The position numbers and the translations under genes were made by a program. From NCBI RefSeq assembly GCF_004379255.2, contig NC_056051.1:2568062-2632061 (forward strand): a stretch of 64,000 bases of DNA, read 5' to 3'. Below are positions 44,181 through 56,218 of the stretch, in pieces; the stretch's first letter is position 1, and the number at the start of each line of letters is the position of its first letter. The notes under the pieces are model-generated. The model was given only the letters and a program-made list of their open reading frames with translations, made no database searches and had not been told where the DNA came from. The DNA comes from Salvia splendens (taxonomy: Eukaryota; Streptophyta; Magnoliopsida; Lamiales; Lamiaceae).

Positions 44181-44883
44181 ACTCCCCCCCGATAAGAGCC
44201 TCCTTGTCCACAAGGAGGTCCGGAAAGTGTCTCTCGATCAGCGCCAGAGGCTCCCATGTTGGTGCCGCCCCTCCGTCATCGTTCCATTCCAACTGACCCT
44301 CTTCTTGAGGAGCATTGTCGCACAACACCGTTCGCCTAGCCAGGAGTCTCGTTGGCCTTGCAATGGGCAGACCCCGAGAAAAGACCTCCGGAAACGCTGT
44401 TGGCACAGCCTGGTTTCCTTCCACAAATGGCCGTAGCAAACTCACATGGAACACATTGTGGATACGGCTACTATCCGGCAACTTCAATCTATACGCCACC
44501 TCCCCGATTCGTTCGAGGACTTCAAAGGGTCCATAGAAACGGCGACCCAGTTTAGCCGACGCTGGACGGGCCACGGAGTGTTGACGATACTGTTGCAGCT
44601 TGAGAAGCACCCGGTCCCCGACTTTAAACTCCAAATGTCGCCTATGGCGATTCGCCGTCGCACGCATGCGCTGCTGGGCCTTCTCCAAATTCCGACGCAG
44701 CGCCACTATCAAATCCCCCCGTTCGCGAATATCGCGAGCTACATCCGGCGGCGTGGCCGCTGATGGTGGTGCCGCGATGAGAGCCGGCGGCTCCCGGCCG
44801 TACAAGGCGTGAAATGGGGATGTGCCAAGGCCTTCATGGTGGAAACAGTTCAGGGCTAACTCCGCCCAAGGCAACAAATTCAC
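44167..44883 (-). pseudogene. Chromovirus integrase end and chromodomain-like C-terminus
   Basis: This is the continuation of pol after a one-base frameshift near 44888-44900. It reads LLPWAELALNCFHHEGLGTSPFHALYGREP, the end of the integrase catalytic fold. KVGDRVLLKLQQYR and the GPFEVLERIGEVAYRLKLP domain follow. A chromodomain-like segment comes last, around WEPLALIERHFPDL. It terminates just inside the LTR at 44167. A second frame (44257 to 43898) would carry the tail if one more G were read in the G7 tract at 44184-44190. Chromodomains direct integration to particular chromatin. Confidence 0.8.
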
Positions 44884-47800
44884 CCATTCGATGGTCTATC
44901 CGCGACAAACGATCGCAGATACTGCTCCACCCCTCGATTTCTTACTTCCGTCTGGCCATCCGATTGAGGGTGGTAAGCCGTTGAAAATTGTTGTTTAGTA
45001 CCGCTTAGCTTCAACATGTGTTTCCATACGTCACTCAAAAACAAGGGGTCCCGGTCGGACACTAGCGTCTTCGGAAATCCATGGTGCTTAATCACAGTAT
45101 CGATGAACAACCGTGCCACCCTCCAAGCATCACAACGTGCCGGCAGTGGTGCAAAGTGAGCATACTTGGACAGCCGGTCCACTGCGACTAGAATCGTAGT
45201 GTAGCCCCGCGATTGAGGCAAGCACGTGATGAAATCCATAGAAACGTTCTCCCACACCTGGGACGGAATCGGCAATGGCTGAAGCAGACCCGCCGGTTTC
45301 TGGGTCGAGTATTTCGACGTTTGGCATTCAAAGCAAGCCTCGACAAATCGCTTAACGTCCTTGCGCATGCGACGCCAAAAGAACGAGGTCGCCAATCTGC
45401 GGAAAGTTCGGTCGATGCCCGGGTGACCCGCCATCGGTGTGCTGTGATGCTTGTAAAGTAATGCTTCCTTCGCCGCCGAAGCTAGGCCGACTACAATTCT
45501 CCGGTCAAAGTAAAGCATCCCCTCTACCACCGAAAAACTCGGGCTGACCGTCTTAGCCTTCACGGCCTTATGGAGTTCCAGTAATTCCTCCAATGACCCG
45601 TTCTCCCTGCGCAAGATCTGCATAATATCCGGGATTGGGTGACTCACAGCCGTCAGCAACCTTCCGTCGGCCTCGGGATCGCCAATATCAACATCCCGTC
45701 GCGATAGGGCATCCGCTGCTTTGTTAGACGCCCCTGTCTTGTACTCAATACGAAATTTGTATCCCATCAGTTTCCGCACAAACAACTGTTGATCCGGGGT
45801 CTGAATCACTTGTTGGAGTAGTTCCTTGAGGCTCTTCTGGTCACTACGAATCACAAATTCTCGTCCCAACAAGTACTGTCTCCATTTCTGAACGGCTTCG
45901 ACAATCGCGTACAGCTCCTTATGATAGGTTGAAGTCACGCGACGTCGTGGACCTAGCTTCTTGCTGAAAAAAGCCAGTGGATGGCCGTCTTGTAGTAGAA
46001 CCGCGCCCACTCCAAAATCCGAGGCATCGGTCTCCAAGTAGAAGGTCTTGGAGAAGTCCGGTAGGCGTAGCACCGGAGCTGACGTCATAGCGATCTTGAG
46101 TGCCTCAAAGCTCTCCGTGGCACTGGGTGTCCATTCAAATGCATCCTTCTTCAATAACTCCGTCAACGGTGCGGCAATGGATGCATACCGCGCGATAAAG
46201 CGCCTATAATACCCCGTGAGGCCCAAGAACCCGCGCAGCTGTTTGACTGTGACCGGGGTCGGCCAGGCCACCATTGCCTCTATTTTCCCCGGGTCGGCGC
46301 GCAACTGGCCTTCCTCTATCAAATGCCCCAAATAATCTACAGTCGCACAACAGAAAGTGCATTTCGACAATTTCACAAAAAAGCTATGTGAATGAAGGAT
46401 AGAGAGCACCTCGTGTAAATGCTCTGCGTGGCTCTCCATCGAAGGACTGTAGATTAGAATGTCGTCAAAGAACACAATGACTGACTGCCGAAGAAGATGC
46501 CGAAATATGTCGTTCATTGCTGCCTGAAATGTCGACGGGGCGTTGGTTAAACCAAACGGCATCACTAGGAACTCAAAATGTCCGTCGTGTGTTCTGAACG
46601 CCGTCTTAAACACATCCTCCGAGTGCATCCGAATCTGGTGATACCCTGCTCGGAGATCCAACTTAGTAAAGACCCTTGCTGCCCCAAGCTCATCAAATAA
46701 CTCGTCCGTGGTTGGAATGGGAAAGTGGTCCGGGACAGTAGCTGCGTTCAACGCCCTATAATCGATACAGAAGCGAAACGAGCCATCATTCTTCCTGATC
46801 AAAAGCACTGGTGATGAGAACGGGCTATGGCTCCTCCTGATAATCCCCGTGTCCAACATCTCCTTCACCTGCCGTTCAATTTCCGCCTTCTGAAAGTACG
46901 GGTATCGATAAGGCCGAACACTCACGGGCTTCGTGTTTGGGAGTAAATGAATTATGTGATCAAACGGCCGGTTTGGTGGCATGCCCGACGGAAGGGTGAA
47001 GACCGTCCGGTTCGTCTCTAAGACCGTTAACACCGTATGTGGGATGCCGGTGGGGAACACGACCTCGTCCGTGTCGGCCGGTGACGACCCAGGTAGCTGG
47101 ACCAACTCGAAAGCACGTGCCTCAGTGCTATGCAATAAGAGTAATGAGGCCGCCCGGAAGGACACCTCACGCGCCTCAGTGGGACCCACCTTGAGACACA
47201 CCGGAACACCTCCTCGTGTGAACTCTATCGTACCATCCACAAAGTCATTCGTCACTCGTCGCAAGGAGCGCAGCCACTCCATGCCCAGTACCACGTCAAG
47301 GCCATGTATCGGCAATATATGCAAGGTTACTGTAAAGGACTCCTTCTGAATGTGGAGCACTGTGGCTACACTAGCAAATGAACACACCAACGAGGCGCTA
47401 TTGCCCACATAAACCCTGAAAGGTCGCACCGCGGTTAGTGGCAATTTTAGTTTCTCGGCCACCCGTGGGTGCAGAAAATCGTGGGTACTTCCCGTATCCA
47501 CCAACACTTGAACGGGCTCGTTCCCGATATGGCCCTCAAGCAACAGCGAATTCGGACCTGGGCGACCCCCCAATGCATATAGGTGTGACAAATCAGTAGT
47601 CAGCAATTCGTCCGGCGGGGAATCCCCCTCCATCTCCTCCGGTTCCACCAGGTCCTCGCCCATGTATGCCAGGAAAGTCTTGTTACAGACGTGCCCCGGA
47701 ACCCACTTCTCAGGGCAATACCAACACAGCCCTTTTCTCGTCCGTTCCGCCTTTTCTGCTGCACTAAGCCGGATGACCTGGACGCCGGCGTAGTCGCTGC

Positions 47801-48377
47801 CCCGCTGAAGGCCAGGGCGAGTTGATGGTGCTGCCGGCGGCTGAGGCTGCTGCTGCTGGCCCCCAACGGAACCCAATTGGGGTAGCGTGTGCTGCTGAGG
47901 TTGCTGTCCCCCGCGAGGTTGCCACGGTCGGCGTTGGGCCGAATGATGGGCCGGTGGTCGTTCTACCGCAGCATCGAACTCTACTGCCAGGGCCATGGCG
48001 GCCGCCACCGATGGAGGGTACTGAAATTTAACCTGGTTCCGCACCGGCTGCATTAACCCCTCAACGTACAGTGTTACCAAACGCCGCTCGGGCACCCCCC
48101 GAACTCGATTCAACATACTATCAAACTCCGAATTATAATCGGCCAACGACCCGGTCTGAAACAGCTTAGCCAACACCCCAAAATGGTCCACAAAACACTT
48201 AGGATCGAAGCGACGGCGGACATCCTCAAAAAACTCGCCCCACCTCGCCGTCGGGTTCCCCTCGCGATAATTAAACACCCATTCCGCGACGGGGGGTTCG
48301 AACAACATCACCGCATAGTGTAAGCGTTGTTCCTCCGGTAGGGAAAAATGATCAAAATAGAATTGAATCCTCGAGAT
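44880..48377 (-). pseudogene. Chromovirus gag end, protease, RT, RNase H and integrase
   Basis: The long open frame (1,143 residues from 48311, open back to a stop at 48378-48380) starts in gag (ARWGEFFEDVRRRF). It then has a zinc knuckle CWYCPEKWVPGHVC (residues 196-209) and protease VQVLVDTGSTHDFL (Asp 272). RT has FRFCIDYRALN and the catalytic FFDD at 614-617. RNase H follows with FYLETDASDFGVGAVL. Integrase has a zinc region at GHPGIDRTFRRL...CFECQ, catalytic Asp in VSMDF, Asp in VSDRDPLF and Glu in GQTEVRN. The frame ends prematurely at 44880 through a one-base shift. All catalytic motifs seen are intact, so this copy was active recently. Confidence 0.92.
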
Positions 48378-49065
48378 TCAACTCGTAACGTTCGACCCGT
48401 CGAAGCGAGGAGGTTTCATCGTGACCCCCGGCGGCTTCTCCGCGATCTGCTGCCGTTGACCCCGAGGTCTCCCACGACGGTCGACTGCCATACGCCTGAA
48501 ATTCGGGAAATCTGTTCCCCCATGGATCCGACGGTGGGGGGGCACGCGTCGTAAGCGGCATGTCCCACGCCGGCAACTGCTGTGGACGCGACGGCTCTGG
48601 GGCGTCCCACGAAGACTGCTGGAACCAAGACGTGGGGGGAAGGTCCCACCCACCACGCTGTTGCTGGGTAAAATCCGGTCGGAACGACCCAGACCCTGAA
48701 TTAGGGTTTGGCCGAAAGCTATCAAAACGACCCGCAGACCCTCCCGCCGCCGGGATTGATGGAGTGGAGGCGGCTATTGTGGAGAGCGGTGGGTGAAACG
48801 GCAGGGACACCCCCAATGATCGGGTGAACGGGCGACTGTGCGGCGGCTCCGGATCCGGTCGCTGCGTGCGGCGCGACGACGGAAGGCTATCATACGCATC
48901 CATACGGGACTCCAACCTCGCCATACCCGCCAACATGTGCTCGAACATTACTTTAATCGGGTCTAGGCCGGGCGAATCCTCGATTGGGGTTAGAACTGGA
49001 TCGGTTACCACCGGCAAGGAGCACAAGGGTTCTGTGCGCCCTTCGAACGTGTTTGAATCAGCCAT
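48352..49065 (-). pseudogene. Chromovirus gag N-terminus, disrupted
   Basis: The frame starts at the Met 49065 (MADSNTFEGRTEPLCSLP), nine bases beyond the primer-binding site. It holds a Pro/Ser-rich region. Somewhere around 48430-48520 the family-like reading moves to another frame (QIAEKPPGVTMKPPRFDGSN), and a TGA at 48378-48380 follows where related gags have Trp. Beyond it the same frame continues into 48377-44880. One frameshift and one nonsense change thus separate gag from pol here. Confidence 0.75.
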
Positions 49066-49089
49066 GAGATCAACAATGAAAGCACCAGT

Positions 49090-49732
49090 TGTTAAGGGTA
49101 ATCCCCTTAACGCGTAGTTATCGGCGACGAGAAGTCGACGATGGAGGATCAAGTTCGGACGTCGCAGGCTCTCCCGGCGATCTGCTCCGATTCTAGGGTT
49201 TGCAATTTGCGGTAAAAACGTAAAGAATAAGGAATTGGGAAGATTGTGATATTATTGCTTAGTGAAAAATCATAATGTATCTCCCTTTTATAGCTAAGGA
49301 CCCTAGATGATTCGACTCTCTTTTGCGATCCGGGAAAGAATCACCAAGAAAACCCGGAAAGGGGCTTATTGGGCCCGACTCAATTAATAACAAAATTATC
49401 CATAATGTAAAAGGAGATTAACCAAAAATAAATACTACTAATTACTACTAATCTAATGCAAACGTAAATTCTCGGACGTCTCTGCCTTGCTGCTCTAATG
49501 AGACACAAAGTCTCCATAGCGCGTGATCGGTTTCGGTTGTCTCCGGGGTCTACCACTGGCCGCCGGCACCTCAGCGGTCGGCGCCTCCTCTTCCGTCACC
49601 TCACTCTCTGCCACCTTATTCACACGCGTCTCCTCTTCCATCACCTCACTCTCTGCCGCCCCATTCACACTCACCGGCTCGCCTCTCTCGGCTGGAGCTT
49701 CCCTACTAGGAATGGAGGTTATCTCCGTATCA
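49090..49732 (-). repeat. 5' LTR of the chromovirus (643 bp)
   Basis: It pairs with 43493-44180 and lacks one 45-bp unit. The primer-binding site is two bases away at 49074-49087. Confidence 0.93.
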
Positions 49733-50176
49733 GCTGCTCATAAACTCAAAATTTGGCTGTTTGTTGAAACCAGACATATACTAAATTACTATATATGTGT
49801 TTGTTTTTTGAAGGAGCAAGTTTATGCATTACTGGCACAAGGGGTTGAAAATATTGATTACGATGCAATCTTTGCCGATCTTTTTGGGAAGGTGAAAAAG
49901 AGGAAACAGGTCCCTGGTGCCGGACAAGCAACGAGCATATATTTCCCGTTTGCTACTAGCTCGTCCACCTCTGCAGCTGCGGGCTCAGATGAGGTCGAGC
50001 AACGAGTCCAGGAGTTACGTGAACAAGTCAGGGTTGAGGTTACAAATGAGGTGCAAGAGCTTGTGATGCAGGACGAACTTGCGAAAGTGCGTGATGAGTC
50101 GGACCAGAAAACAGCGTCGTTGCAAGATCAGCTGAAGATCCTCAGTGAACAGTTCAACCAATTGACACGAGGCTAG

Positions 50177-51059
50177 TGTTATGAAGTCCATTTGAAGTGA
50201 AACCAATCTAGTATTTTGAACTCCTTAACTATCTTTTTCTGAAGTGAACCAATTTAGTTTGAACTGCCTAATCATCTAACTTCCTTTGAAGTGTAAAACG
50301 ATGTTATTTTGTTTTATGCAATTTTTTATTTTGCTATTATTGTTTCATTACATTATAGTAGTTTATTATATTAATTTCGTAAATAATAATAATAATAATA
50401 GCCCTGTATATTGAATTTTTGCAAATCTCCGAGCACAAATAATTAGTCGCACATTTCCAGTGAGGAGAATTCCGAGCACTAATAAGTGGTAGCAAATTTC
50501 CTAGCACACACACGCTGCTCGGAAAACTTTCTTTTTCCACACCACGGTGCTCGGACACTTTTCATGGCCGGCTTTTTGAATTTTTTTATTTTTAAAATTA
50601 AAATTTTTTAATATATATATATGCCCCGGCTTCACTTTTCATTTGTAATTCGATTATGAAATGGATTCCGGTGGATACTCAAGTCCCAATAGCCCGATGT
50701 TTGGAGATGGTGCACGTTCGGTCGTTCGACCCCAACACGCAGTACGATCCCGATTTCAGTACGGATTCGTCGGGGTACTTCCGTTTCCTCCCCTTCACGC
50801 GGCACCCCCGCCGCGTCCTCGGCCGCCGCCCCGCCGGGGTACTTCCGTTTCCGCCCGGTATTGTCATCGTCGGCTGTCCACTTCCTCTTCCCCTTTCCGT
50901 CGGAATCAGTTGTCTTCTCCTTCCCTTTAGCTGAAACCATCTGCGTGTGAGAGGAAAAGGGCCAAACAAATATTGTAACCCGTGTCATGCAAACATTGGG
51001 CGATTGATTCGGCCAAACAAATATTGTAAGCCGTCTAAATTTTTTTTTTAATTAATGTA
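50177..51059. other. Spacer with a possible Harbinger-like fragment
   Basis: 50590-50940 contains a TATA-like run and an ATG (50661) opening an 89-codon frame beginning MDSGGYSSPNSPMFGDG. This resembles the start of Harbinger-associated proteins but cannot be confirmed. The Tourist/Harbinger-type ends at 51490-51545 (ccccattgctaatgctct) may be its right terminus. No left terminus was found. Confidence 0.3.
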
Positions 51060-51310
51060 CTCCCTCCGTCCCCGAATAAGAGTTGCTAATTTTCATTTTG
51101 GACCGTCCCCCATTAAGAGTCATTCTTCATTTTTACCATAAATGGTAGTAGGCCACACATTCCACTAACTCACTCCACTCACATTTTACTATAAAACCAA
51201 TATAAAAATGTGGGTCCCACATTCCACTAACTTTTTCAATCAACTTTTCTCTACATTTCTTAAAACTCATGCCCGGTCAAAGAACGACTCCTATTAGGGG
51301 ACGGAGGGAG
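51060..51310. mobile_element. Stowaway-like MITE
   Basis: It starts CTCCCTCCGTCCCCG and ends ggggacggagggag, a near-perfect inverted terminus. It is flanked by TA (51058-51059, 51311-51312) and is 251 bp. Confidence 0.9.
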
Positions 51311-51410
51311 TAGTATTTACCGTTTTTAGTTAAATATTTGTGTTTTTAATTAATTTGCATTTATATATTTAAAAATATTTAAATTAATTAACAAAACAAT
51401 AGTAAAACCT

Positions 51411-51545
51411 ATAGGGCGCCCCTTAGGGCGCTCCACTGCAGGTGAAAGGGTAGGAGGATAAAATTCTGACGTGACGGTGCATAGGCCGGCTTTAGGGCGC
51501 CCCATTGCTAATGCTCTAATAAGGGGCGCCTAGCTAATGCTCTAA
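51411..51545. repeat. Tourist/Harbinger-type right terminus, duplicated
   Basis: Two similar ends follow each other: ttagggcgccccattgctaa with tgctctaa (to about 51519), then aaggggcgcctagctaatgc with tctaa (to about 51545). Each resembles the reverse of a GAGCATTAGC-type Harbinger terminus followed by TAA. The corresponding left end was not located. Confidence 0.4.
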
Positions 51546-51724
51546 TGATTGATATTTGATAGTACTAACTAATGAAATGTTCTATTGTTTATATTCGGGT
51601 CTGTGTTTATGAAAAATAATTATCTTTTCTATTTTACTACGAACTACTACAAAATTTAAAACATATCAGTGCATATTTTTTTAAAAATATTGACTTTGTC
51701 TATAAAAGTGGGAGGAATAAAAAT

Positions 51725-53323
51725 GTAATACCCACTATTTAATTATCTTAATTTTTAAAATATTAAACTACGAGGTGAATGCCATTTTCTAGTTACTCCG
51801 GTTGCTGCTCCAAGCCAAAAAAAAATGAAGGGACAGCTGCAGCAGCTCTGCAGATTTTCAGTTAACAACCCTGCACACTTTAGACACCTGCAAAACCACA
51901 TCAAAAACTCAGTAAAGATGCTGCAAGGGACAGAGGAAGCGAGCCCTGCAGTAGGATAACAAATGAGGGAGAGAGGCCGACTTTGTAGGTGGAAGGGGCT
52001 CTCTCTCTCTTTTAATTTGGGCCATGGTATAGTAGCTGGGCCGATTTAAATTTTTAATTGGGTCACTGGATTTATTTTTCTTTGGGCTATGATATATGTT
52101 GGCCATTTTAAGACTTGGACCAACATTTAATTTAGATTGGGCCTTGCCAATTTAATTTAGTCCAAGAAAATTTAATTAATGTTAAACTAATGATAAAATA
52201 AATTATGGAGTGGGCTGCCAATTAAAATACTAGTATGACAAAAAAAATTCTAATTTAGTTTATAGGCTCTCCTAATGTTTTACCGATTAAATAATGGATA
52301 GCCGCTATTAATCTCGTGACATTAAATTTAAATTTCCGGAATTTAACTAATGCTCGGATAATTTTACAAATCCCAAATAAATTAAATCGTTTGATTCAAT
52401 TAATACTTAAGAAATAGAAATGATCTCACGCTTAGGAATGCATACATGTTAACTATTTAGCTCTTAAGCCTAATTTAAGTACTTTATTTTCTAAAGGGAC
52501 GTCGTCGCACGTCAAGTGAGACCAAGTCGAGGGATTTTCAATTAAGGAATTAAGCTCTGAGGTGGGCTTTCTTTTCAAAACGTGCTATTAATATGAAAAT
52601 ATGATTTGTTTCTAAAGATGCTTGTCATGTCATGTTTTGTTTTACGATTACCTATCTGTTGGCTATGCCAATCATGTTAAATCGAATTTGGGTCCCAGTA
52701 GGGCCGCAAACCCTACTCGGACTAGTGTACACATATGGGGATCGTGTGCTAGCCTTCGAGTTGGCCGGTCCTGTGACCGTCGTGGAATGTGGCCACATTC
52801 CCCGTTCACATAAGTTCAGATATGATATTTATGTTTATTTGATTGCGCAATCAATTTAATGAAATGAAAGGAATTTAGTGACTATGACCTTTTAAAAACA
52901 AAAACCCCGTGTTCACTAAACTATGACTGGCAACTAAATGGAACTTATTTTTGGCACTATGCTCACTGAGTATATCAAGTACTCAGCCCTGCATGTTTCT
53001 TTTCTAACATGCAGGTTGAACGTGGATGAGACGATGAATGTGTTAGGGAAGTGACCATGAATAAGTAGTTAGGTAGCCCAAAGTAGTATGTCTTCATACA
53101 TATTATTTTGTCTTGGAACATTCTGCTGCAATAGAATTTTGTCCTAGGAACTTATGAAATTGGTCTTGATACTCTGATTTTACTTCGACTATGTACCCAT
53201 TCGCCTTCGAAATTATTCCCTCGAGTCGATTAATTTCCTTTATGTTGAATTCATGATTCATGAAATCATTTTTAGTTACGAAATAACTACGCTCACTAGT
53301 ACTAGGAAGTTGTGGTCGTGACA
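51725..53323. mobile_element. Probable solo LTR of a gypsy element (about 1.6 kb)
   Basis: It starts TGTAATACCCACTATTTAAT and ends GGTCGTGACA, a start/end pair common for large plant gypsy LTRs. The interior has gtactcagccctgcatgt and no coding capacity, primer site or polypurine tract. The flanks are A-rich and the target duplication is unclear, so this remains a probable call. Confidence 0.5.
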
Positions 53324-53854
53324 AAATTAGTAATATATGAGTCTTACTTAGATATAATTTTATCATAATTATGAATACAACGTGTTAGTTGAATATAATG
53401 ATCTTTTACTTAGAAAAATTGTAAGAGTGGTAAATATGAAATGAACTAATTAATAAGGATAAATGAAAATGATAAAATGAGACAATTAATGATGATTAGA
53501 TGACGTATTAGGACTTTAAGGCCTATAGAGGACATGGGGAATATTAGTGCGAGTTGCACACGTGTTGTTACTCTACACACTCGAAATACGCACAAAGATT
53601 AATTTGACGCCAATTATAATAGCAAAAGTAGAGTTGTTCTTTATTTGGTAGAATTGTTTGCCTTACTTTAACAAAAATAGAAATGAGAAGTTGAGTTGAC
53701 GATGATGACCCACATCGTTTGCTCCATTCATAACGAAATAACAGTCTGGAAATTGTTTTCTTTTGTTTTTTTAACCTACTCTAAATTTTGTAATCGTTTT
53801 GAATACAAAGTATTCGTGGATAACAAAATTTGAATGAATTATTATATTTACTAG

Positions 53855-54853
53855 CAGTGGCGGATGCACACTAGGACAAGGGGTACGACTGTACCCAAAA
53901 TATTTTGGTTTAATGTAGTATTAATGGACAAGATAACATTTGGCATCAGTAGCCTAGCGGTTGAAAGCTTATTTTCATCAGCCAAAGTCCAAGTTCGAGT
54001 CCTTGTGATAACAATTTTTAATATTATGTCTTCTAACTTTTTTGAAAATTCATTGGCCCATCATGATGTTTCATTGATACCCATTTATCCTTTTCAATTC
54101 AATTATATTTTTATTATGTACTCTATTTTTTTTATAAATTTGTTTTCATTGATACATAACTTGACTTGTCCTTTTAAATTTATGTTTGTTTTCATTCATA
54201 CACTGATTTCATTTGCCTTTTCGGTTTGAATTTGTTTTCATTGATAAATATTCATATAGCTAAATTATTAATAAGTGTAATTTTTTTAATTTTGTTTTCA
54301 TTTATATTTTGTTTCATTACGTTTTTTTAACAGATATTTATATAGCTATTATTTAATAAATAGTAAAGTTTATATGTTTTTTCATACTTTTAAAACAAAA
54401 TATTAAGAAAAAACAAATTAAAATCTAATTACGGAATCTATCATTCATAATGGATGAATTCAATTTGAATTAATTGTTTAAGAATATTGGACTTTTAAAG
54501 TTAACTGATCGGAACTGAAAGACGATTCTTTTAAAAGATAACACAATCTAACAGAGTTGAAGTAGATTTTCCATAATACATAGAAATTTAAGCACATTCA
54601 TTTCAAATAAAATGAAGATAACATAAACTAAATTATTCATAATATAAAGAACCTCCTTTTTAAATAGTAGAAATCATCTGAGTAAAACACTAGGAAAATA
54701 ATTTATTTTTATTTACAATGAAGGGTTTAATGAAAATAAATGATAAAGATTCTAATTCAGAAAAAATGACAAAGAGAACAAAAAAGGCTTATTTGAATAT
54801 GTCACTGTAATTATTTTCGCACCCCCACATCGAAAATCCTGTATCCGCCACTG
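53855..54853 (+). mobile_element. Non-autonomous hAT element with 8-bp target duplication
   Basis: Termini CAGTGGCGGATGC and GTATCCGCCACTG are inverted repeats over 11 bp. The 8-bp duplication tttactag flanks it exactly (53847-53854, 54854-54861). It is 999 bp and has no transposase. Near its left end it carries tRNA-promoter-like boxes (53950-54002). It sits in dispersed repeat copy B, whose sequence resumes on the other side. Confidence 0.9.
53950..54002 (+). promoter_or_regulatory. tRNA-like A and B boxes inside the hAT element
   Basis: tagcctagcgg (53950-53960) and aagttcgagtcc (53991-54002) match polymerase III A- and B-box patterns at tRNA-like spacing. This suggests that a SINE head was captured by the element. 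Whether it is transcribed is unknown. Confidence 0.5.
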
Positions 54854-55310
54854 TTTACTAGTATTACTCAAGTGTCAAGAAACTTTAAGATATTTGTGGA
54901 ATCATCCTACATTGTATGCCCCATTGATAACGAAATAACAGTCTGGCAATTGTTTTCATTGGTTTTTTTAACCTACTCCACCTACTTCTCCATACAAATT
55001 CAAAATATACGGGGCAAAAAATAAATTGATTGAATTAATATTACTCAAGAAATTTTAAGATATTTTCGTTGAACAATCCTAATAAATTGTGAATTACTAG
55101 TACTATTTAATTTAATTAAAATGATGCACCATGCATTTAACTGCACACAAATTAATTTATACCTAGATTAATTGCTAAAAAACCACCAACTTAAGTTTCG
55201 ATTTTAGCAATACATCAATATTTTTTTTCTTATTTGTTGCAAAACAAACATGTCCAAAAAAATGTAGCAATCATGACAACTGCCGAGGTGTGATTTTTTT
55301 CACGATGCCC

Positions 55311-56218
55311 TACTTTCTCAAACACATTTCCTTCCGAGTTAGAAATATAATGGTCAATTAATTTTCTTAGCCATCGGAATTTCAGAACAAGTCTATTTAG
55401 CTACAAGTCAATTAATCCGGCCTTAGTCTACACCATATTGTATATTTGTAGCCATTTTTCTCACTTTAATTGTGTTGTTGCATAAATTTGAGTACTATCA
55501 TAAAATAGAAGTCAAACTCGTTGCTGGCTACTATCCAATGTGCAGCATGAGAAAATCGATAAACAAAGTCAAATATTGAGACTCGTTGCTGGCTACTACC
55601 CAATGTGCACCATGATAAAAGCGATAAACACACTTAATATACGACTAAAAAAATTTTCTTTTAGCAAATTAATAAGACCAATTTTGAACTTTAGTTTACT
55701 TATTATGTTCACGATCGTTATTCACAGTCCACATTATATACATTAATTTATTAAATTAATTATCACCACTTTCAATATGAACGAAGAAGACCGGCGTCGT
55801 TTGCCTCGTTAATCAAGTATAATTATGGTATCGTGCGATTAATAATTCCACATCTATATATGGACGAATTGTTCTCATAAAATTTTAACCTAATAAATTA
55901 AAAGGAATCAAAATGATCCCATCATTTAAAAAATAGATCAAATTCACGATTAATTATTTTTTTAATGATATATAATTCGATTTTATCTGTATTCAAGAGT
56001 GGAATAAATGGAATTTCACTGTTATTTACATTTCGTCAAGTATAAGTATAAACCCAATACATTATAATGAACCGAAATAATTACTATATCATTTTATTTA
56101 ATCTAAAATTTATGTATTAAAATTTTTAAAATTACAGTTTATTTAAAAATTGAAAATTGCAAAATTGAAATCCTAAATATAATTTATTTTATGCGATAAA
56201 ATACATAATCAAATTAGT
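55311..56218. other. AT-rich spacer with a short tandem duplication
   Basis: At 55515-55635 a stretch of about 60-70 bp (actcgttgctggctactacc, aatgtgcaccatga) is present twice. No gene is seen in the rest. Confidence 0.5.

Larger units (their letters stand above)
43493..49732 (-). mobile_element. Ty3/gypsy retrotransposon of chromovirus type, GCTGC target duplication
   Basis: LTRs are 43493-44180 (688 bp) and 49090-49732 (643 bp), TGTTAAGGG...CTCCGTATCA. The duplication gctgc is on both sides (43488-43492, 49733-49737). The primer-binding site TGGTGCTTTCATTG on the minus strand is at 49074-49087. The polypurine tract with seven Gs (44184-44190) adjoins the 3' LTR. The LTRs differ by one extra 45-bp unit in the left copy and a few substitutions (for example near 43951/49552), so the insertion is fairly recent. 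Gag and pol are damaged by a few single lesions. It sits in an intron of the Transposase_24-like remnant. Confidence 0.95.
42807..50176 (+). pseudogene. CACTA-type Transposase_24-like gene remnant, intron holding a gypsy element
   Basis: Three coding blocks were read. 42807-42953 has WNDYSNAWKTPAHIEASKRS and NGCVSFAETVEKM. About 43034-43142 has RRPTFWELFNKTHRL and SQRAAEIE. 49814-50176 (121 codons with TAG) begins EQVYALLAQGVENIDYDAIF and ends in a coiled-coil-like helix (QDQLKILSEQFNQLTRG). The order FAE, FWELF-KTH, then a glutamine/glutamate-rich tail matches the C-terminal domain of plant Ptta/En-Spm-associated proteins (Transposase_24). The last intron (about 43143-49813) contains the complete gypsy at 43493-49732. 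The junction of the first two blocks does not keep phase at the visible splice sites. No upstream transposase or CACTA termini were found, so it is a fragment. Confidence 0.6.
53335..55310 (+). repeat. Dispersed repeat copy B, split by a hAT element
   Basis: 53335-53640 matches 57660-57920, and 53640-53846 plus 54862-55310 match copies A and C in order. It lacks the Stowaway insertion of A and C: the matching position near 55085 (aataaattgtgaattac) is an empty site. The hAT element at 53855-54853 interrupts it. Confidence 0.8.
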
